From Rhizobium sp. (lineage in GTDB: Bacteria > Pseudomonadota > Alphaproteobacteria > Rhizobiales > Rhizobiaceae), in NCBI GenBank assembly GCA_019739215.1, contig JAHHDR010000035.1, positions 62,001 through 126,000 on the forward strand: a stretch of 64,000 nucleotides of DNA, read 5' to 3'. Position 1 is the first letter of the stretch. Every line of letters starts with the position of its first letter. The position numbers were made by a program, and so were the translations under genes. Positions 44,722-54,215 of the stretch are shown one piece after another. The notes beneath the pieces were generated by a model, which ran no database searches, had not been told where the DNA came from, and saw only the letters and a list, made by a program, of their open reading frames with translations.

Positions 44722-46503
44722 TCAGGTCGGGGCGGCGGCTGGCTTGTCCTGGCTGGCGAGGAGGAGGTCGCCGCTTGACTGGATTCCGCTCATCAGCTGC
44801 GTTTCCATCCGGTGCGCGTCCTGCTTGCGGAAATCCTCGTAGAACTTCTCGGCCTTCTCGGCGCCGAGGCCGAATTCGTGCACGGCGCGTTCGCCAAAGG
44901 CGAGGGCGGACTCATAGAGTTCCTGGACGTGGTGCTCGACACCGGCGCGGGCGAGCAGCAGGCCATGGTCCTCGTCGAAGGCGCGCGCCATGACCTTGAG
45001 TTCCTTGTAGGTCTGCCTGATGTGGCTGACGATGCGCGTGGTCTCTGCGGGATCGTTCGTACAGACGAGCACCAGCCGCGCATAGCGGACGCCGGCCGCC
45101 TCCAGCACCTTGTTGTCGGTCGCATCGCCCTGCAATGCCGTGACCTGGGGGAATTTTTCCGCCTGCTGGACGATGTTCTCGTCGCGGTCGATCACCATGA
45201 CCCGCTGGTTGAGGCCGATGAAGGGCTGTGCGACAAGGTGGCCGAAGCGACCAAACCCGATGACGACCACCTGCGGCACAGTTTCGTCGACGGCGCTCGC
45301 CTCGGCTGCAAGGCTCTTGTTCCAGCGCAGGAAGCGTTCGAGGCCGAAGATCGATATCGGCGTCAGGGCCATGGAAAGGATCACGACCGCCGTCAGCATG
45401 GCATTGGTGTCGGCATCCATCAGGTTCGACGTGGTTGCGGTGGTAAAGAGGACGAAGGCGAATTCGCCGCCCTGCGCCATCATTGTGGCGCGTTGCAGCG
45501 CCTCGATCCTGCTCGATCGCAGGAACCGCGCAATCAGGTAGATCACGAGCGACTTCACCACCATGAAGCTGATCACGCAGAGCAACAGGAAGTGCCAGTG
45601 ATGCGCGACGATCTCGACATCCAGCGACATGCCGACGGCGATGAAGAACATGCCCATCAGAAGATCGCGGAATGGCGTGATGTCGGTTTCGAGCTGATGG
45701 CGGAAATTCGAGGTGGACAGCACGACGCCGGCGAGAAAGGCGCCGAGCGCCATGGACAGGCCGCTGTCCTCGAGCAGCACCGCCGCGCCGAGCACCGCGA
45801 CCAGCGCTGCCAGCGTCGTTACCTCGCGGGCGCCCGACAGCACGACGACGCGGAAGAAGGCGTTGAGGATCTTGCCGCCGAACAGCAGGAAGGCGCCGAC
45901 GACCCCGGCTGCGATGGCGATCGCCGCAAGACGCGTCATAAGGTTGCCGTCGGAATCGGCGGGCGACAGCAAGGCCACGAGTGCGAGGATCGGCACGATG
46001 GCGAGATCTTCCAGGAGCAGGATCGAAACGATCTTCTCGCCGCTCGGAGAGGCCAGCTTGCCCTGTTCCTGCAATATCTGCATGACGATGGCGGTCGAGG
46101 TCAGCACGAAGCCCAGCGCCGCGATGAAGGCGATCACCGGCTTGAAGCCCAGCCAGATGCCGACCATGGTGAGGAACACAGAGCAGAGGCCGACCTGGAG
46201 GACGCCGAGGCCAAGAATCTGCGCCCGGAGTTGCCAGAGCTTGCTCGGCTTCATCTCAAGGCCGACGATGAACAGGAAGAGCACGACGCCGAGCTCGGAT
46301 GCGTGCAGCATCTCCTCCGGCTTGTCGACGAAATTCAGGCCGAACGGACCGACCGCGAGACCGGCCGCGAGATAGCCCAGCACGGAGCCAAGGCCGAGCT
46401 TGCGAAAGAGGGGGACGGCGAGCGCTCCGGCGGCCAGCACCGCCAGGCCGAGTTCCATGGAGCCTGAGCTCTCCGCTGCCTGTTGTGCAACCTGTACGCT
46501 CAT
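44722..46503 (-). CDS. Monovalent cation:proton antiporter-2 family, KefB/KefC-like
   Basis: The 593-residue protein has about 12-13 membrane segments (residues 18-390), with the family motifs FLFIVGLEMKPSKLW, LTSTAIVMQILQEQGK and the MMAQGGEFAFVLF block. A cytoplasmic TrkA-N nucleotide-binding domain (about 408-530, VVVIGFGRFGHLVAQ) and a short C-terminal extension follow. It would exchange potassium or sodium for protons across the inner membrane, gated by NAD(H) or glutathione adducts as in Kef systems. No kefF/kefG ancillary gene is adjacent. It is a single-gene unit, convergent with nothing, and ends before a strong hairpin. Confidence 0.9.
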   Translation of the reverse strand: MSVQVAQQAAESSGSMELGLAVLAAGALAVPLFRKLGLGSVLGYLAAGLAVGPFGLNFVDKPEEMLHASELGVVLFLFIVGLEMKPSKLWQLRAQILGLGVLQVGLCSVFLTMVGIWLGFKPVIAFIAALGFVLTSTAIVMQILQEQGKLASPSGEKIVSILLLEDLAIVPILALVALLSPADSDGNLMTRLAAIAIAAGVVGAFLLFGGKILNAFFRVVVLSGAREVTTLAALVAVLGAAVLLEDSGLSMALGAFLAGVVLSTSNFRHQLETDITPFRDLLMGMFFIAVGMSLDVEIVAHHWHFLLLCVISFMVVKSLVIYLIARFLRSSRIEALQRATMMAQGGEFAFVLFTTATTSNLMDADTNAMLTAVVILSMALTPISIFGLERFLRWNKSLAAEASAVDETVPQVVVIGFGRFGHLVAQPFIGLNQRVMVIDRDENIVQQAEKFPQVTALQGDATDNKVLEAAGVRYARLVLVCTNDPAETTRIVSHIRQTYKELKVMARAFDEDHGLLLARAGVEHHVQELYESALAFGERAVHEFGLGAEKAEKFYEDFRKQDAHRMETQLMSGIQSSGDLLLASQDKPAAAPT

Positions 46504-46681
46504 GATCCATCGCTCGCTTGAAAAGGTCTGATCCCGACTAATGCCGGGATTTCAAAGCATTTGGATTACAAAACACTTAAGCGTTGGGTTGCCGGCGCCC
46601 GGTGGGCGCGGAATTTGCCTCGGCCGATGCATTTTTGCCGGTTCTGCCCGCCGGCTCGCCGCTGAAGTCAGCGGCGACCCG

Positions 46682-47047
46682 TCAGCGCTGTGCCGTTTGC
46701 TGTGCGTCCCGCTCTTCTTCCACGCCGCGCGACAGCCATTCCGAGGCTTCCACCATATCGGCGATGCCTTTGAAAAACGTCACGATGCCAAGCAGGATGA
46801 CACCCTCGCGCGGACCGACAAGGCTTTCGAAATCGGTGAAGATCTGCTCGAAGGCTTCCAGCATGCCGCTGAGAAGCAATCCGACGCCGGTCACCAGGGT
46901 CATGGCCGGATGGCGGGCGATCGGTGCGACGTAGCGCAGCACAAAGAGGTGCAGCCAGAGCCGGAAACGCAGCGGCAGATAACTTGCACTGGTTGCGCGG
47001 GCGCTTCTGTGGCCGGTGGAACCGGTATCGACGGCATGATCAACCAT
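46682..47047 (-). CDS. Small two-span membrane protein, unknown function
   Basis: From ATG 47047, behind a very strong AAGGAGGGG, the protein has 121 residues. A basic segment (LPLRFRLWLHLFVLRYVAPIA, shown here in part) leads into two hydrophobic spans (AMTLVTGVGLLLSGMLEAF and EGVILLGIVTFFKGIADMV), and the C-terminus is charged. The frame extends 58 codons upstream, but those residues look non-coding. I do not recognise the family. It lies between the antiporter and histidine kinase genes, on the same strand as both. Confidence 0.7.
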   Translation of the reverse strand: MVDHAVDTGSTGHRSARATSASYLPLRFRLWLHLFVLRYVAPIARHPAMTLVTGVGLLLSGMLEAFEQIFTDFESLVGPREGVILLGIVTFFKGIADMVEASEWLSRGVEEERDAQQTAQR

Positions 47048-47257
47048 TGTCCCCTCCTTGGAACCTTTGCATGGAGCGACGCCGCGACAGGCGCGAGGTC
47101 GTCGTTCGATATGAAGGGGAGTGTAGTCCCGACTGGTTAATTTGCAGCCGGTCGCGGCTTGCCGCCTGCCGGAAGGGTTAACACCTTGCCAATGCTGCCC
47201 GGGGGCTTCCCGCTTCGACACGGGACGCCCGGAGGCTGGACATGGGGCGCCCGGCGT

Positions 47258-49603
47258 TCAGGCCGAGATCAGGTCCCTGACGCGCTTTGCGAACATGTCC
47301 ATGTCGAAGGGTTTGGTCATGACATGCATGCCCTGGTCGAGATGGCCGTGGTTGAGCACGGCATTCTCGGCGTAGCCCGTGATAAACAGGACCTTGAGGT
47401 CCGGACGGCCGACGCGGGAGGCATCGGCGAGCTGGCGGCCGTTCATGCCACCTGGCAGGCCGACATCGGTGATGAGCAGCCCGATGGCGCGGTCCGAATT
47501 GAGGATCCTCAGCGCGCTCGGCCCATCCTCGGCTTCGAGCACGTCGTAGCCGAGTTCCTGGAGCTGTTCGGCGGCGACCATGCGGATGAGAGGCTCGTCA
47601 TCGACCAGCAATACGGTCTCGCTTCCCAGGGATTGCGGCTGGGCAGGTTCCGGGGGCAGGTCCTGCGCCTCCTCGGCCTCGCCGACATGCCGGGGGATGT
47701 AGAGACAGATCATGGTGCCCTTGCCCAGTTCGGAATATATCCGCGCCGATCCTCCCGATTGGCCGGCAAAGCCGTAGACCATGGACAGGCCGAGGCCGGT
47801 GCCCTGGCCGATCGGTTTGGTGGTGAAGAAGGGGTCGAAGGCGCGCGCGACGACGTCTGGCGCCATGCCGGTGCCGGTATCGCTGACGCAGAGCGAGACA
47901 TACTGGCCCGGAGCCAGATCGCGGAGGCGCGCGGCGCGATCGTCCATCCACCGGTTGGATGTCTCGATGGTGAGCTTGCCGCCGTTGGGCATGGCGTCGC
48001 GTGCGTTGATACAGAGATTGAGCAGCGCGTTTTCCAACTGGCCGGCATCGACGCAGGTGTTCCACAGTCCCGCCGCGCCGGCGGTTTCGACCTCGATCTC
48101 CGGTCCGACACTGCGGTTGATCAGGTCCAGCATTCCGCTGGTGAGCGTGTTGAGGTTGATCGGCTTGGGATCGAGGGTCTGGCGACGCGAAAAGGCGAGC
48201 AACCGCTGCGTCAGGCCCGCGGCCCGCTTCGCAGCGCCGGACGCCGCAGTGATGTAGCGATCGAGCTCGGCGACACGGCCTTGCGCGAGCCGCGTGGACA
48301 TCATGCTCAGGCTGCCGCCGATGCCGGCGAGCAGATTGTTGAAGTCATGCGCGAGGCCGCCCGTCAACTGGCCGACTGCCTCCATTTTCTGCGAGTGGCG
48401 CAGCGCTTCTTCCGCTGCCATCAATTCACCGGTGCGCTCTTCGACCTGCTGTTCCAGCGTCGCGGCGAGACGGGCAAGTTCTGCCGCCTGGCTGCGCTGA
48501 TGCTCGATATCCGTGTTGGTCCCGACCCAGTTGGCAATCGTTCCGTCGTCCTTGCGGACCGGTTCGGCGCGCACCAGGAACCAGCGAAACGTGCCATCGT
48601 GCCGCCGGATTCGAAATTCGGTCTCGTAGATGTCGCCGCTCTCGAGCGCCTGTTGCCAGGTCGTGCGTGCGTGCTCGAGGTCGTCAGGGTGGACGATGGC
48701 GGCCCAGCCGGCGCCGTTCAGGCTTCCCGCGGGAGCGCCGGCATAGGCATAGACCCGCCGGTTGAACCAGTAGAGCTCGCCATTCGGGAGGCTCGCCCAG
48801 ACGTGGTTGGGAACGGCTTCGGCAAAGGCTCGGAACTGCGCCTCGCTTTCGAGCAATGCGGCCTCGGCCCGCTTGCGGCCGGTCACATCCTGGAACAGGA
48901 CCGCGACCTGCCGCCGCTCTGGCGGTTCAATGCGCACAGCGGCCAGTTCCAGATAGCGGCCGGTCTTGACCAGCTCGCGCTGGAATCTGATCGGCTCGCC
49001 GGTCCGCAAGACGCTGCCATAGAGCTCGACCCAGCCGTCGGCTTCATCCGGCACCATTTCCCGCACCTTCTGCCCGACGACATCGGGGATGCCGGCGTGA
49101 CGCGCATAGGCGGCATTGGCCTGGATGTGGATATAGTCGCTCAGGGGCCCGTTTGGCCCGTCGAAGAATTCGATAATGCAGAAGCCCTCGTCGATGGCGT
49201 CGAAGAGGCTGCGGTAGACACCGTCGTCGGGGGAGGATCCGCCAGGCGTCGGCTCCGTCGCGGTGCGGATGACATGCAATCTGGCCGCTCCGGCAGCCGC
49301 ATCACCAGCGACGGGGACGACGTCGATCTCTGCCGACATCCGTTCTCCATTCCTGGTGATCAGCGTCCGGCGCCATGCCGTGCCGCCGCCTCTAGCAGGC
49401 CGCTTATCGCTGCCTTCCGCGACCGGATCGTCCGCAAAGAGACGTCCGACCGGCAGGCCGATCGCCTCGTCCGCGCGCCAGCCGAGGAGCGCGCTCGCCC
49501 CCGCGCTCCATCCCGACACCAAGCCGTTTCGATCTTCCAGAAGGAATGCGATATCCCCGCCAATCGCAGGGTCGGCGCCCGCGGCTCCATCAAAAGATGA
49601 CAA
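47258..49603 (-). CDS. PAS-containing hybrid sensor histidine kinase/response regulator
   Basis: The 781-residue soluble protein has three PAS-like regions (about residues 15-110, 130-250, 262-385), with RYLELAAVRIEPPERR and WAAIVHPDDLEHARTTW as typical blocks. A coiled linker leads to a HisKA domain with the phospho-acceptor in GGLAHDFNN (near residue 419), then an ATPase domain with N, G1 and G2 boxes (NARDAMPNGG, SDTGTGMAP, GTGLGLSMV). A C-terminal receiver has acceptor D in LLITDVGLPGG (near 711). The start appears to be TTG with AGGGG nine bases upstream. No membrane segment is present, so it probably senses a cytoplasmic cue. It is divergent from ppk2. Confidence 0.9.
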   Translation of the reverse strand: MSSFDGAAGADPAIGGDIAFLLEDRNGLVSGWSAGASALLGWRADEAIGLPVGRLFADDPVAEGSDKRPARGGGTAWRRTLITRNGERMSAEIDVVPVAGDAAAGAARLHVIRTATEPTPGGSSPDDGVYRSLFDAIDEGFCIIEFFDGPNGPLSDYIHIQANAAYARHAGIPDVVGQKVREMVPDEADGWVELYGSVLRTGEPIRFQRELVKTGRYLELAAVRIEPPERRQVAVLFQDVTGRKRAEAALLESEAQFRAFAEAVPNHVWASLPNGELYWFNRRVYAYAGAPAGSLNGAGWAAIVHPDDLEHARTTWQQALESGDIYETEFRIRRHDGTFRWFLVRAEPVRKDDGTIANWVGTNTDIEHQRSQAAELARLAATLEQQVEERTGELMAAEEALRHSQKMEAVGQLTGGLAHDFNNLLAGIGGSLSMMSTRLAQGRVAELDRYITAASGAAKRAAGLTQRLLAFSRRQTLDPKPINLNTLTSGMLDLINRSVGPEIEVETAGAAGLWNTCVDAGQLENALLNLCINARDAMPNGGKLTIETSNRWMDDRAARLRDLAPGQYVSLCVSDTGTGMAPDVVARAFDPFFTTKPIGQGTGLGLSMVYGFAGQSGGSARIYSELGKGTMICLYIPRHVGEAEEAQDLPPEPAQPQSLGSETVLLVDDEPLIRMVAAEQLQELGYDVLEAEDGPSALRILNSDRAIGLLITDVGLPGGMNGRQLADASRVGRPDLKVLFITGYAENAVLNHGHLDQGMHVMTKPFDMDMFAKRVRDLISA

Positions 49604-49818
49604 GCAATTATCCCCTTGAACATATTTCCCCCGCTATAAATGCATGACTGCGCGGATGGTTCAGCCGACGATGCGAATTTCCGTCGATGCACGGCGCGCC
49701 TCGCGTCGCTGGAGCCGGGGACACACTTCCACGGGTGATGTCGGCTTGCCGTCGTCGGATCGTCACAAACCTGTCGCATACACCTGCTTGTGTGCCGGCA
49801 CGCAACAGGGAGCCGACC

Positions 49819-50734
49819 ATGACCATCGACCATCGAGAGCAACTCGAGCGCATCAAGGCGGAGATCGCCGACAGTTTCGATGAAGAACTGGAGATGCAGA
49901 TGGAGGAGGACCGGCTCGACGAACTTGTCGTGGAGGGCATGACCGAACCGGCCGCCGATACCCTGGACCGGAAGATCTATTTCCGCGAACTGTTCCGGCT
50001 GCAGCACGAACTCGTGAGGCTGCAGGACTGGGTGCAGCATCAGAAGCTCAAGGTCGTGGTGATCTTCGAGGGCCGGGACTCCGCGGGCAAGGGCGGCGCG
50101 ATCAAGCGCGTCACGCAGCGGCTCAATCCGCGTGTCTGCCGCGTCGTTGCGCTTCCCGCGCCGACGGAACGCGAGCGGCACCAGTGGTACTACCAGCGCT
50201 ACATCGCCCATCTGCCGACGGCGGGTGAGATGGTGCTCTTCGATCGCAGCTGGTATAAACCGCGCCGGTGTGGAGCGCGTGATGGGCTTCTGCACGCCCG
50301 ACGAACTGGAGGAATTCTTCCGGTCGGTGCCGGAATTCGAGCGCATGCTCGTCCGGTCGGGCATCATCCTCATCAAGTACTGGTTCTCGATTACCGACGA
50401 GGAGCAGGAGTTCCGCTTCCGCATGCGCATCCACGATCCGCTGAAGCAATGGAAGCTCTCGCCGATGGACCTGGAAAGCCGGGTTCACTGGGAGGATTAC
50501 ACCAAGGCCAAGGAGGAAATGCTGGTCAGGACGCATTCCGCCGATGCACCGTGGTGGGTTGTCGATGCCGTGGACAAGAAGCGGGCGCGCCTCAACTGCA
50601 TCGCCCACCTGCTCGCTCAAATCCCCTACGGTGACAGCCCCAAGCCGGTGATCGAACTGCCGGCACGGGTGCGCCATGCGGACTATCGCCGCTCGGAAGT
50701 ACCCGACGAGATGTATGTGCCCGACGTCTACTGA
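49819..50734 (+). pseudogene. ppk2: Polyphosphate kinase 2, interrupted by a +1 frameshift
   Basis: Frame one from ATG 49819 (AGGGAG upstream) encodes a normal PPK2 start with Walker A IFEGRDSAGKGGAIKR and reads LFDRSWYKPRRC. The family motif is DRSWYNRAGVERVMGF, and its remainder continues in another frame (AGVERVMGFCTPDEL onward) to TGA at 50734. Deleting one A from the AAA at 50257-50259 restores a single frame of about 304 residues, the usual PPK2 length, with the C-terminal KKRARLNCIAHLL intact. PPK2 uses polyphosphate to phosphorylate nucleotides. Either the gene is recently inactivated or the extra A is a sequencing error. Confidence 0.85.
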
Positions 50735-50806
50735 CGCGGGTCTCGACAGGTCCGCTTGCCGGTGCTCTATTGGCATCGTCGGAGTCGAAGGGCGGGAGAT
50801 GTCGTG

Positions 50807-51760
50807 ATGGCCGGGTTTCGTCGTCGGGTGCTTCTGGTCGGGGCGGCGGCAACGCTGGTGGCGCCTGTTTCTGCAAAGGAGGTCATCAAGGAAGTCTCCA
50901 GGCTCAGGCCTGGTGAGTTCGTCTGGCATCCGGAGCGGGCGCCCGAAGGGCCGGTTACCGTCATCGTTTCCATTCCGGAACAGAGGGTCCATGTCTACCG
51001 CAACGGTATTCGTATCGCCGCCTCGACCTGCTCCACGGGCAAGGCGGGGCACGAGACACCCACGGGCGTTTTTCTCGTGCTCGAAAAGGATGCCGACCAC
51101 CATTCCAGCACCTATGACGATGCCTCCATGCCGTTCATGAACCGCCTGACCTGGGACGGCATCGCGCTCCATGCCGGCAATCTGCCCGGATATCCCGCGT
51201 CGCATGGATGCGTCCGGCTACCGATCGCCTTTGCACGAAAGCTGTTCACGGTGACGGGGCTCGGCACGCCCGTCATCATCGCGGGCGGGCCTGCGGATCC
51301 GTCGGAAATCATTCATCCCGGCATGGTGCTGACCGGCTACGCCGGGTTCGTTGCTTCCGGTGCCGAGACTGCCGGGAAAAGACCAGGTCGGAAGCGCGAG
51401 CATTCTGCGCCTGTCGTTTCGGTTCTCGCCTCCTCCGCAGACAAGAAGATCCTGCTTCTGGAAAACGGCGAGGTGACGGCGGAGGGCGCGCTGAAGATTT
51501 CCGGCTTCGGCAAGCTCGGTTCCCATGTATTCGTGCTGAAGTCCGTCGAAGACCAGGGCAGGCATATGGAATGGGTCGGCATCGACCACGGCGCGGAGAA
51601 GCATGAGGACGGCGCAAAGGTTCTGACACGACTGAACGCCGACAAAGTCTTTTCCGCACGGCTTCATGCGGATCTGCACGAAGGCGCGATGTTCGTGGTC
51701 ACCGACCTGCCCATGCATCCCAATTCGCGCACCGGCAAAGACTTTGTGATCATGTCCTGA
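50807..51760 (+). CDS. L,D-transpeptidase (YkuD domain), exported
   Basis: From ATG 50807 the protein has 317 residues, starting with a basic-hydrophobic signal (FRRRVLLVGAAATLVAPVSA). The YkuD catalytic domain (about residues 45-160) carries the HAGNLPGYPASHGCVRLP motif, in which the Cys near residue 136 is the nucleophile that cross-links peptidoglycan stems or attaches proteins. The C-terminal half (about 185-317) has repeat-like segments of unknown role, one reading KKILLLENGEVTAEGALKI. It would act in the periplasm. It follows ppk2 by 72 bases on the same strand and may share its transcript. Confidence 0.88.
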   Translation: MAGFRRRVLLVGAAATLVAPVSAKEVIKEVSRLRPGEFVWHPERAPEGPVTVIVSIPEQRVHVYRNGIRIAASTCSTGKAGHETPTGVFLVLEKDADHHSSTYDDASMPFMNRLTWDGIALHAGNLPGYPASHGCVRLPIAFARKLFTVTGLGTPVIIAGGPADPSEIIHPGMVLTGYAGFVASGAETAGKRPGRKREHSAPVVSVLASSADKKILLLENGEVTAEGALKISGFGKLGSHVFVLKSVEDQGRHMEWVGIDHGAEKHEDGAKVLTRLNADKVFSARLHADLHEGAMFVVTDLPMHPNSRTGKDFVIMS

Positions 51761-51844
51761 GCCAGCAGGGTGCGCTTACAAGTCAGCAATATCTGTCAGG
51801 CGGTCTGATGCCATGTTGTCTTTCATCGAAAGGGAGACGACAAG

Positions 51845-52699
51845 ATGCTCATGAAGACGAACACTGCGAAACATAATTATGCCGCCCGTATCGGCCGGGT
51901 GGTAGATTATCTCCACGACCATCTCGAAGACGAACTCAACCTCGATCTGCTGGCTGATGTGGCCGCCATGTCCCGCTGGCATTGGCATCGGGTCTACACC
52001 GCCATGCAGGGCGAGACTGTCGCGGCCACGGTACGGCGCCTGCGGCTGACCCGCGCCGCCGACCGGCTCGCCAATTCCGACAGCGACATTGGTGAGATCG
52101 CGTCACGCGCGGGATACACCACATCCGAAGCGTTCGGCCGCGCCTTCAAACAATCCTACGGCGCCTCGCCGGCTGCCTATCGCGAGGCGGGCAGCCACTC
52201 CCGGTTCAAGGCCGCGCAGCATGCCATCGACGCGGCCGGTTTCCCGGTCGAGATCGTCACACTTCCCTCGCTGCAATGCATCGCGAGGCCGCATCGGGGG
52301 TCCTACATGACGATCGACCGTGCCTTCGGGCAGCTATACGCGGAGGCGGTGCCGGCGGGGCTGGTCACTCGGCAGTCGCAGATGATCGGTGTCTATTACG
52401 ACGACCCCGATGCCGTCGCAGAGGAAGACCTTCGCTCGGCGGCCTGCCTGGTGATCGAGGGACAGGTGCCGGACGGGTTCGAGGGGCTGGAAACCGGGGG
52501 CGGTACCTATGCCAGGCTTTCCTACACCGGACCCTATGCCGACATGCGCGACGCCTATCGCTGGCTGATGGGCGTGTGGCTTCCGGCCTCAGGATACGAA
52601 GCGGTCGATCAACCGATCCTGGAATTCTATCTCAACAGTCCGGCCGACACACCGCCAACCGAACTGAGGACCGACATCCTGCTGCCGGTCGGCAACTGA
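51845..52699 (+). CDS. AraC-family regulator with GyrI-like effector domain
   Basis: The 284-residue protein has an N-terminal AraC double helix-turn-helix (about residues 14-112, with LDLLADVAAMSRWHWHR and IGEIASRAGYTTSEAFGRAF). A GyrI/effector-binding domain follows (about 130-284, IVTLPSLQCIARPHRGSY and YARLSYTGPYADM). Proteins of this type (Rob, SbmC and BmrR relatives) usually respond to small hydrophobic or toxic ligands. GGGAGACGACAAG precedes the ATG. One base separates its stop from the DUF1801 gene, so the pair is co-transcribed. Confidence 0.9.
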   Translation: MLMKTNTAKHNYAARIGRVVDYLHDHLEDELNLDLLADVAAMSRWHWHRVYTAMQGETVAATVRRLRLTRAADRLANSDSDIGEIASRAGYTTSEAFGRAFKQSYGASPAAYREAGSHSRFKAAQHAIDAAGFPVEIVTLPSLQCIARPHRGSYMTIDRAFGQLYAEAVPAGLVTRQSQMIGVYYDDPDAVAEEDLRSAACLVIEGQVPDGFEGLETGGGTYARLSYTGPYADMRDAYRWLMGVWLPASGYEAVDQPILEFYLNSPADTPPTELRTDILLPVGN

Positions 52700-52700
52700 C

Positions 52701-53120
52701 ATGCCGACGGTGCCCACCGACGTGCAGGCGGCGTTCGACCGTTTGGCGAGAGATGTACGCGACCGACTCCTCGACGTCCGGGCCATGATCTTCGAGGTGG
52801 CGGAGGGCGACCCACGGATCGGGCCGGTGGCCGAGATGCTCAAATGGGGCGAGCCTGCCTACCTGACGACGGAGACGGGGAGCGGTAGCACGATCCGGCT
52901 CGGGGGGACGAAGGGTTCGATTGTCCGGCCGGCCGTCCTGGTGAATTGTCGGACGCGCCTCGTTGCCGACTTTCGCGACCTGTTCGGGACGACGTTCCAA
53001 TACGAGGGCAACCGGATGATCGTTCTGCCGGACAGTGCGCCGGGTGATGACCTCAAGCATCTCCTCTGGCTGGCGCTGACCTATCGCCTTGGCGGCAGGG
53101 AGCGGGTGCGGAGATGCTGA
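52701..53120 (+). CDS. DUF1801-domain protein
   Basis: The 139-residue protein matches the DUF1801 pattern of small soluble proteins, with EMLKWGEPAYLTTETGSG and TFQYEGNRMIVLPD in the core and a helix at the end. No activity is established for the family as far as I know; it has a fold like the iron-chaperone-like YdhG group. It is the second gene of a two-gene unit with the AraC/GyrI regulator, and so may act on or against the same ligand. Confidence 0.75.
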   Translation: MPTVPTDVQAAFDRLARDVRDRLLDVRAMIFEVAEGDPRIGPVAEMLKWGEPAYLTTETGSGSTIRLGGTKGSIVRPAVLVNCRTRLVADFRDLFGTTFQYEGNRMIVLPDSAPGDDLKHLLWLALTYRLGGRERVRRC

Positions 53121-53127
53121 AACAACA

Positions 53128-53153
53128 ACGCGCGGGCAGCGATGCCCGCGCGT
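53128..53153 (-). terminator. Hairpin between DUF1801 gene and glnII
   Basis: Ten-base GC-rich arms (ACGCGCGGGC and GCCCGCGCGT) enclose a 6-base loop, 22 bases after the glnII stop on the minus strand and 8 bases after the DUF1801 stop on the plus strand. The following minus-strand sequence is TGTTGTTTC, a weak T-tract. It probably ends both convergent transcripts. Confidence 0.6.
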
Positions 53154-53174
53154 CGAATGTCGTGTTCAGATGCC

Positions 53175-54215
53175 TCAGGCGGCGGCCGAAGCGGAGCCGG
53201 CAAACGGGACTTCCGAGATCGTCTTCAGAACCTGGGAAGCGATCTGGTATGGGTCGCCCTGGGAGTTCGGGCGGCGATCTTCCAGATAGCCCTTGTAGTC
53301 GTTCTTGATGAAGGAGTGCGGTACGCGGATCGATGCGCCGCGGTCGGCAACGCCGTAGGAAAACTTGTTCCACGGAGCCGTCTCATGCTTGCCGGTCAGG
53401 CGCATGTGGTTGTCCGGACCGTAGACGTCGATATGGTCCTTCCAGTTCTTTTCGAACTGCGCCATCAGCGCTTCGAAATAGGCCTTGCCGCCGACTTCGC
53501 GCATGTACTTGGTCGAGAAGTTGCAATGCATGCCCGAGCCGTTCCAGTCGGTGTCGCCGAGCGGCTTGCAGTGGTATTCGATGTCGATGCCATATTTTTC
53601 CGTCAGGCGCTGGAGAAGGTAGCGCGCCATCCAGATTTCGTCGGCTGCCTTCTTGGAGCCCTTGCCGAAGACCTGGAATTCCCACTGGCCCTTGGCCACT
53701 TCGGCATTGATGCCTTCATGGTTGATGCCGGCTTCGAGGCAGAGGTCGAGATGTTCCTCGACGATCTCGCGTGCAATGTCGCCGACATTCGAATAGCCGA
53801 CGCCGGTGTAATAGGGACCCTGCGGTGCCGGGAAGCCATGTTCCGGGAAGCCGAGCGGGCGGCCGTCCTTGTAGAAGAAGTACTCCTGTTCGAAGCCGAA
53901 CCACGTGCCCTCGTCATCGAGGATCGTGGCGCGGGCGTTGGATGCGTGCGGGGTGACACCATCAGGCATCATCACTTCGCACATCACGAGCACGCCGTTG
54001 GTGCGGGCCGGATCCGGATAGAGGGCGACGGGCTTGAGCACGCAATCGGAGCTGCGTCCTTCGGCCTGCATGGTCGACGAACCATCGAAGCCCCAGAACG
54101 GAAGCTGCTCGAGCGTCGGAAAGGCTTCGAATTCCTTGACCTGCGTCTTGCCGCGGAGATTGGGAACGGGCGTGTAGCCATCGAGCCAAATATACTCGAG
54201 CTTGAATTTCGTCAT
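53175..54215 (-). CDS. glnII: Glutamine synthetase, GSII (eukaryote-like) type
   Basis: The 346-residue length and sequence fit the short GSII form of rhizobia rather than the long GlnA: a start with KLEYIWLDGYTPVPNLRGKT, the LPFWGFDGSST motif, the metal-binding FGFEQEYFF, GINAEVAKGQWEFQV, and the substrate loop WNGSGMHCNFST. It makes glutamine from glutamate, ammonia and ATP in the cytoplasm. GAGAGG precedes the ATG. A sigma-54 element lies about 90 bases upstream, which fits nitrogen-limitation control by NtrC known for rhizobial glnII. It is divergent from a DUF2735 gene. Confidence 0.95.
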   Translation of the reverse strand: MTKFKLEYIWLDGYTPVPNLRGKTQVKEFEAFPTLEQLPFWGFDGSSTMQAEGRSSDCVLKPVALYPDPARTNGVLVMCEVMMPDGVTPHASNARATILDDEGTWFGFEQEYFFYKDGRPLGFPEHGFPAPQGPYYTGVGYSNVGDIAREIVEEHLDLCLEAGINHEGINAEVAKGQWEFQVFGKGSKKAADEIWMARYLLQRLTEKYGIDIEYHCKPLGDTDWNGSGMHCNFSTKYMREVGGKAYFEALMAQFEKNWKDHIDVYGPDNHMRLTGKHETAPWNKFSYGVADRGASIRVPHSFIKNDYKGYLEDRRPNSQGDPYQIASQVLKTISEVPFAGSASAAA

